Below are positions 60,135 through 64,000 of a stretch of DNA of 64,000 nucleotides, in pieces. Position numbers and translations under genes: made by a program. Position 1 is the stretch's first letter; every line of letters begins with the position of its first letter. The notes below the pieces were generated by a model. It saw only the letters and a list, made by a program, of their open reading frames with translations, had not been told where the DNA came from and ran no database searches. The stretch lies in contig DAOSOK010000006.1 of assembly GCA_035373905.1 (NCBI GenBank), positions 1 through 64,000 on the forward strand, read 5' to 3'. Origin of the DNA: Candidatus Ozemobacteraceae bacterium. GTDB taxonomy: Bacteria; Muiribacteriota; Ozemobacteria; Ozemobacterales; Ozemobacteraceae.

Positions 60135-60995
60135 ATGACTCACACGACCCTGTTGAAACCCGCTCCGCCGGCGGTTCTTGCATATATCCTGCTGATCATG
60201 TTTTCCACGCCTGTCGCAGGGGCTGACGTCGCCGTGCCGAATTCCTCCGCCCCTTCCGTCCTCGCGGCGTCCGCGTCCGTTCCGACGGCCACCTGCTCCG
60301 AACGGCTCGCGAGCTGGACGCCGGATCCCGCCGTGACGGCCGAACTCGCCTCTTCCCCACAGCTGCTGAAACAGAAACTGGAAGAAGCGATGCGGGCCGT
60401 GGTGAAAGACCCGAAACTGCTCGACATCCGGATCGTGGAATATTCGCCCGAGTATACGAGCCGGGGTCGGCTCAAACAGGTAATCGTCAACACCGAGGGC
60501 GGAGAGGTCGACGGGTTGATCCTCCACCGGGCGTCGTTCAATTTCGACGACGTCCAGCTCGACACGACCAAGCTGCTTCGCGAAGCGAAGATCGACACGA
60601 TCGCGGTCTGCAACATCGACATGGACGTGCTCATCCTCGAATCCGACATGAACGCCTACCTGGGCGAAAAAGCGCGCAAAATCAAGGTCGACAACCCGCG
60701 AGTCGAGCTTGCGACCGGCCAGCTCATCCTCTCGGGATCGACAAAATACTCGCTTGTCAAAGTGAACTTCTGGGCCACCGGCAACTTCGAAGTGCGCGAT
60801 TCCCAGCAGATCTGGTTCCACGCGAAAAAGATGAAACTCAACAGCATGAGCATGCCGCGCGCGTTCATCGGGACCATCATCAAGCGGATCAACCCAGTGC
60901 TAAATCTGGAAAAGTTCCCCTTCCGTTTGAATCTGAAGGAAATACGCATCGAGAAGGGCGCACTTCATTTCATCAGCACCCGCAAGGGCGAGTGA
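60135..60995 (+). CDS. Exported DUF2993/LmeA-like lipid-binding protein
   Basis: 286 residues with a signal peptide (about 1-29, ends VAGA-D). The C-terminal two thirds carry the DUF2993 pattern: INTEGGEVDGLILHRASFNF-type strand (VNTEGGEVDGLILHRASFNF), TIAVCNIDMDVLILESDMNA, KVDNPRVELATGQLILSG and LNLEKFPFRLNLKEIRIEKG. DUF2993 proteins such as mycobacterial LmeA bind lipids in the periplasm. Position after lptG and the dead nucleotidase suggests a role in envelope lipid handling. 12 bases after the previous stop. Confidence 0.7.
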   Translation: MTHTTLLKPAPPAVLAYILLIMFSTPVAGADVAVPNSSAPSVLAASASVPTATCSERLASWTPDPAVTAELASSPQLLKQKLEEAMRAVVKDPKLLDIRIVEYSPEYTSRGRLKQVIVNTEGGEVDGLILHRASFNFDDVQLDTTKLLREAKIDTIAVCNIDMDVLILESDMNAYLGEKARKIKVDNPRVELATGQLILSGSTKYSLVKVNFWATGNFEVRDSQQIWFHAKKMKLNSMSMPRAFIGTIIKRINPVLNLEKFPFRLNLKEIRIEKGALHFISTRKGE

Positions 60996-61049
60996 GGAAG
61001 CCGCAGGGACCGCGTGCGGCATGAAGCTGTGCCTGAGAGGAGGCCCGTC

Positions 61050-61862
61050 ATGCCGGCATACCAGCATCGCGTCACCCATGGATTGACCGTTTTTCTTCTC
61101 GCCCTCGTCTGTATCGCCGCGCTGTCTCTCGCCGGCCATGCCGACGTCGAGCGGATCGCGCCCCCGCAGCGCGGAATCACCGTCGAGGTCATCGGCGACG
61201 AGCGCGGAACGCTGTCCCTGGTCTCCACCGGCGGCGGCTGGTGGGAACGCAGCCGCCCGCCGTCGTATGTCGTCGAAGCCATGCGCGGCGAGCGCTATCG
61301 CCTGCGCGTCCGCAACGATTCCGGACGACGGGTCGGCCTGGTCATCGCCGTCGACGGCCGGAACATCATCACCGGCGACCGGTCGTATCTGCGGCCGTCG
61401 GAAGGAATGTACATCCTCAACCCCTGGTCGGAAGGCGAGTTTTCCGGCTGGCGAACCTCGACCCGGAGCGTTGCCCGGTTTTATTTCACCGACGAACAGG
61501 ATTCCTACGCCGGCAGGTGGGGCGACACCTCCCAGTTGGGCTGCATCAACGTCGCCGTTTTCGACGAGCGGCGTCCGATCTTCTATGAAGAACGGCTCTC
61601 GATGAAGGATGGCGGCGTGGCACCGTCCCCCCGTGCCTCGTCAAAGATAGCTCCGGACCGGATGCGTGAATCGTCCGAAGCCGGAACGGGCTACGGCGAG
61701 CGCGAGTATTCCCCCGTGGAGACCACCACCTTCGACCCGGAGACATTCGCCCGGGAGCGAATTTCCATCCGCTACGAGTGGCCTGAGAGGCTTCGCCGCT
61801 ATACCGACCCTCCCGAGTACGACAACTCGCGGCATTTTTCGCCGCCGCCGCCCCGCCGGTGA
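61050..61862 (+). CDS. Exported protein of unknown function
   Basis: 270 residues from the ATG at 61050, selected for its GAGGAGG site. Signal about 8-31 (ends GHA-D). Residues about 32-185 form an Ig-like or beta-sandwich region (GITVEVIGDERGTLSLVSTG; RYRLRVRNDSGRRVGLVIAV; GCINVAVFDERRPIF); the tail is charged, Pro/Arg/Tyr-rich (DPPEYDNSRHFSPPPPRR) and likely disordered. No named domain. Tight spacing (6 bases) to the DUF1287 gene. Confidence 0.6.
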   Translation: MPAYQHRVTHGLTVFLLALVCIAALSLAGHADVERIAPPQRGITVEVIGDERGTLSLVSTGGGWWERSRPPSYVVEAMRGERYRLRVRNDSGRRVGLVIAVDGRNIITGDRSYLRPSEGMYILNPWSEGEFSGWRTSTRSVARFYFTDEQDSYAGRWGDTSQLGCINVAVFDERRPIFYEERLSMKDGGVAPSPRASSKIAPDRMRESSEAGTGYGEREYSPVETTTFDPETFARERISIRYEWPERLRRYTDPPEYDNSRHFSPPPPRR

Positions 61863-61868
61863 CCTCCG

Positions 61869-62492
61869 ATGAGGACCCGCTCGCGATGGCTCTTTCTGCT
61901 CCCGGCGCTTTCCCTGCTATTGCTGAATGCGTCTGGCGTCGGCCTTTGGGCGGCTTCACGCCTTCCCGGGCCGCTGTCTCTGGAGCGGTTTCTCGAATCG
62001 GCGATGCTGCAGACGCGGCTCACCCTGTTCTACGATCCGTCCTACGTCAAGCTTCCCTACCCCAGCGGCGACGTTCCGATCGAGCGGGGAGTCTGCACCG
62101 ATGTGATCGTCAGGGCGTTCCGGGCCGTCGGCGTCGATCTCCAGAAACTCGTCCACGAGGACATGAAGCGGCACTTTCGCCTCTATCCGAAGCGCTGGGG
62201 CCTGACCAGGCCCGATCCCAACATCGATCACCGGCGGGTTCCGAACCTGGAAACCTTTTTTTCGCGTCACGGCATGAAGATCGCCGATCTTTCGCCGGCC
62301 TCCTTCCGCAAGGGTGATCTGGTCGTCTGGAACCTCCCCGGCGGGCTTCCGCACATCGGCATCGTCGCCACCGACCCCGCGACCGGTTCGCCGCGGCCCC
62401 TCTGCATTCACAACGTCGGTGCCGGCACGCGGCTCGAGGATGTTCTCGTCGAATGGCCCATCACGGCTCATTATCGCTGCGACTTCAAATAA
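61869..62492 (+). CDS. DUF1287-family exported protein (probable cysteine amidase/peptidase fold)
   Basis: 207 residues with an N-terminal membrane/signal helix (LFLLPALSLLLLNASGVGLW). The family motif DVPIERGVCTDVIVRAFRAV contains the likely catalytic Cys; LPHIGIVATDPATGSP contains the His, and CIHNVGAGTRLEDVLVEWPI follows. DUF1287 proteins are predicted NlpC/P60-like enzymes acting in the envelope, though activity is rarely shown. It ends the operon that begins with lptG. Confidence 0.75.
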   Translation: MRTRSRWLFLLPALSLLLLNASGVGLWAASRLPGPLSLERFLESAMLQTRLTLFYDPSYVKLPYPSGDVPIERGVCTDVIVRAFRAVGVDLQKLVHEDMKRHFRLYPKRWGLTRPDPNIDHRRVPNLETFFSRHGMKIADLSPASFRKGDLVVWNLPGGLPHIGIVATDPATGSPRPLCIHNVGAGTRLEDVLVEWPITAHYRCDFK

Positions 62493-62646
62493 ATGCGTCC
62501 ATATATTGCACCACATATCATGAATGTTCTTTCCGGAATGCGGTTTTCCGTACTTGCCAACGAAAACCGTTTCTGATAAACGGATAGAGACGGACGGCGT
62601 CGCCGTCCGGTTCCAACATCTCATCGCATGCATTTCGGGAGGGAAT

Positions 62647-63279
62647 ATGAAGAAATCGTTGTCGCTGGCCCTGGTGGCCATCATGGTTCTTGGCTTCTGC
62701 GTCGCCGCCACGGCCGCCGATGATCTGAAGGGCCGCATGGAAGAACTGCGCGCGATTCGCGCCCAGATCTGGTCGCTCGTTTCCAAGCCGATGCCCACGG
62801 CCGAAGATCGCGCCCAGCTCGAATCCCTCAAGCAGGAATACGAGGCGAAACGCTGGTCCGCCGCCGCTCCCGTCGCCGCTCAGAAAGAGCCCTCGCCCGC
62901 CGTCGAAGGCGACAAGGCTCCCGCCTGCGCGACCTGCCCCTCCGCCGGCATGCCCTGCCGGCCGGCCGGTGATGAGACGAAATGCGTCTGCTCGTGCGGC
63001 TGCCCCTGCTGCAAGGACGGCGTTTGCTCTGCCGACAAGCCCTGCTGCGAAACCTGCTGCTGCAAGGCCGGCTCGCCCTGCGCCAGGATGGAAATGCGCG
63101 GTTCCTGCAAGGAATGCCCCAAGGCCGAAATGAAGAAGTGCGAGAAATGCAGGAATTCCTGCAAAAAGCACGGCCGGAAGCACGGGAAGAAGCATGGGAA
63201 GAAGCACGGCTGCAAGAAGGGCGAAACCAGGAAGAGCGAATGCGCCGGTTCCGCCTGCACCCCCGACGCGGGCAAGTAA
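62647..63279 (+). CDS. Secreted Cys-rich protein with Lys/His/Gly repeat tail
   Basis: 210 residues from the ATG at 62647 (GGGAGGG upstream); an in-frame ATG at 62524 adds an unlikely N-terminus. Signal about 1-23 (ends TAA-D). Residues 24-85 are helical and charged. From about 95 to 190 there are about 24 Cys, many as CxxC, CC and CxC (CVCSCGCPCCKDGVC; CCETCCCKAGSPCA), then four K-H-G type repeats (KKHGRKHGKKHGKKHG). It resembles metallothionein or a metal-sequestering secreted protein, not any family I can name. The leader has two stem-loops (CGGTTTTC-N13-GAAAACCG and CGGACGGC-N3-GCCGTCCG). Confidence 0.6.
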   Translation: MKKSLSLALVAIMVLGFCVAATAADDLKGRMEELRAIRAQIWSLVSKPMPTAEDRAQLESLKQEYEAKRWSAAAPVAAQKEPSPAVEGDKAPACATCPSAGMPCRPAGDETKCVCSCGCPCCKDGVCSADKPCCETCCCKAGSPCARMEMRGSCKECPKAEMKKCEKCRNSCKKHGRKHGKKHGKKHGCKKGETRKSECAGSACTPDAGK

Positions 63280-63301
63280 TCAGCGTTTTCAAGCCTGAAC
63301 G

Positions 63302-63332
63302 CAAACCGCGGGGCCGTCGGCCCCGCGGTTTG
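63302..63332. terminator. Bidirectional terminator between convergent genes
   Basis: CAAACCGCGGGGCC (63302-63315) and GGCCCCGCGGTTTG (63319-63332) with a 3-nt loop; TTT/AAA ends flank the stem. Lies between the Cys-rich gene (+, ends 63279) and the carbinolamine dehydratase gene (-, ends 63346). Confidence 0.8.
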
Positions 63333-63345
63333 TTACATTCACCCG

Positions 63346-63684
63346 CTATTCGACCTGGTCGAAATGCGCGTTCACCTTCGCAGCCATGATGAAATCGTTC
63401 TCGTGCAGTCCCTTGATCTTCGCCGTCCTGAAGACGACGATGCAGAATCCCCAGCCGATGGTGATGACGGGATGGTGGCCTTCTCTCTCGGCTAGCTCGC
63501 CCGTTTTCACGGCGAACGACATGGCTTTGATGAAGTTTTTGAAGGGAAATCGCCGGTGAATGGAGAGGCCGTCTTCCGACAGCTGCCACCCCGGCGTCTG
63601 TGCAAGAAATGCCTGCGCGGCGTCGCGCGACAGAGGCTCAACCCCGCCCTGGCAGGGAACGCAGTTTTTTTCCGTCAGTCCCAT
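63346..63684 (-). CDS. phhB: Pterin-4a-carbinolamine dehydratase
   Basis: 112 residues. Family core: WQLSEDGLSIHRRFPFKNFI, AEREGHHPVITIGWGFCIVV and KGLHENDFIMAAKVNAHF, with the conserved His-His-Pro. It removes water from 4a-hydroxy-tetrahydropterin; in bacteria it may also serve other pterin or regulatory roles. It starts 28 bases after the end of nadA. Confidence 0.92.
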   Translation of the reverse strand: MGLTEKNCVPCQGGVEPLSRDAAQAFLAQTPGWQLSEDGLSIHRRFPFKNFIKAMSFAVKTGELAEREGHHPVITIGWGFCIVVFRTAKIKGLHENDFIMAAKVNAHFDQVE

Positions 63685-63712
63685 TTCCGACTCCTTCTCC
63701 CGATCCCTGGTG

Positions 63713-64000
63713 TTAGACGCTCATCATGCGATCCAGAGCCTCGCGGGCAGGCTCGCGGATCGTATCGGCAACCCGCACGACATTCAGTTCCCCCGGCCGG
63801 CTCAGCACCCATGCCATGTCCTGAAGGCTGTTCCGAAACATGTTCGGACACCGCGAGAGGGCCAGCGGCTTCACCGTGAGGTGCGGGTACTGTTTCGCCA
63901 GGCGCTCCACGAGACTGATTTCGGTTCCGATCACGAATGAATCGCCGGGCGCGGCGGCCGCAACCCGTTTGATGATCCATGAGGTCGATCCGGCGCCGTC
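63713..64000 (-). CDS. nadA: Quinolinate synthase (3' part, runs off the window)
   Basis: 95 codons at the C-terminal end are present. The last residues GSTSWIIKRV (sugar/phosphate-binding GSTS loop), FVIGTEISLVERLAKQYPHL and LSRCPNMFRNSLQDMAWVL (cluster Cys region) are typical of NadA. It is an iron-sulfur enzyme that joins iminoaspartate and DHAP to quinolinate for NAD synthesis. The start lies beyond base 64000. Confidence 0.93.
   Translation of the reverse strand, partial: DGAGSTSWIIKRVAAAAPGDSFVIGTEISLVERLAKQYPHLTVKPLALSRCPNMFRNSLQDMAWVLSRPGELNVVRVADTIREPAREALDRMMSV

Noticed and set aside
62493..62646. Leader of the Cys-rich gene considered as a riboswitch.
   Set aside because: Two simple stem-loops are visible but no known riboswitch core could be drawn.

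Overview
The window is GC-rich (my estimate is a little over 60%), densely coded DNA from a Gram-negative-type bacterium. It encodes an Mla-type lipid transporter, an LptF/LptG permease, an outer-membrane barrel-like protein, lipoproteins and sigma-54-type regulation. It reads as chromosomal: no rRNA, tRNA, CRISPR array, integrase, transposase or replication origin is visible. The set of genes reminded me of deep-branching candidate phyla such as Riflebacteria/Ozemobacteria, but that is a low-confidence guess and no marker gene fixes it.

Layout. 1-482 (-): 5' part of a purine nucleoside phosphorylase. 658-12417 (-): one long co-directional run. In transcription order it holds a phosphodiester glycosidase-like protein, an S55 (SpoIVB-type) protease, MlaE, MlaF, an MlaD-like protein, L-asparaginase, a zinc-ribbon/TPR membrane protein, a gluzincin peptidase with TPRs and a TPR/barrel envelope protein. 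12610-16583 (+): four genes that look like a surface-polysaccharide decoration pathway (possible glycosyltransferase, HAD phosphatase, nucleotidyltransferase-kinase fusion, sugar nucleotidyltransferase). 16592-20316: a secreted charged coiled-coil protein behind an apparent sigma-54 promoter with two upstream palindromes, converging on an NtrC-type regulator and its histidine kinase; the arrangement resembles ZraP/ZraSR. 20329-25548 (-): a PilX-like protein, and a CsgG-like lipid-free exported protein with a GNAT enzyme and a beta-propeller protein. 25702-27951 (+): two exported proteins of unknown function.

28181-29482 (-): a PLP-dependent Cys/Met enzyme. 29695-32290 (+): a soluble MgtE-N/CBS protein paired with an NRAMP-related transporter. 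32521-34786 (-): a lipoprotein and an exported protein. 34970-46129 (-): a second long co-directional run. In transcription order it holds a 2-hydroxyacyl-CoA dehydratase-type activator, hutH, hutU, ftcD, hutI, a DAHP synthase, a methyltransferase, a CHASE2-PP2C phosphatase and a small membrane protein. Histidine is thus taken to glutamate, and the activator suggests a fermentative onward route.

46223-57501 (-): ugd, a glucose-1-phosphate nucleotidyltransferase, galE, then a complete pseudaminic acid pathway (pseB-C-F-G-I-H) and a Maf-type glycosyltransferase. 57578-62492 (+): LptF/LptG permease, a degenerate 5'-nucleotidase, a DUF2993-like protein, an exported protein and a DUF1287 protein. 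62647-63279 (+): a Cys-rich secreted protein. 63346-64000 (-): pterin carbinolamine dehydratase and the 3' end of nadA.

The best leads for something new are the sigma-54 envelope module, the MgtE-N/NRAMP pair, the 12.6-16.6 kb sugar/phosphate cluster, the dead nucleotidase next to LptG, and short islands of AT-ending codons that recur in otherwise GC3-rich genes. Three copies of a short inverted-repeat family lie between genes in 28-35 kb.
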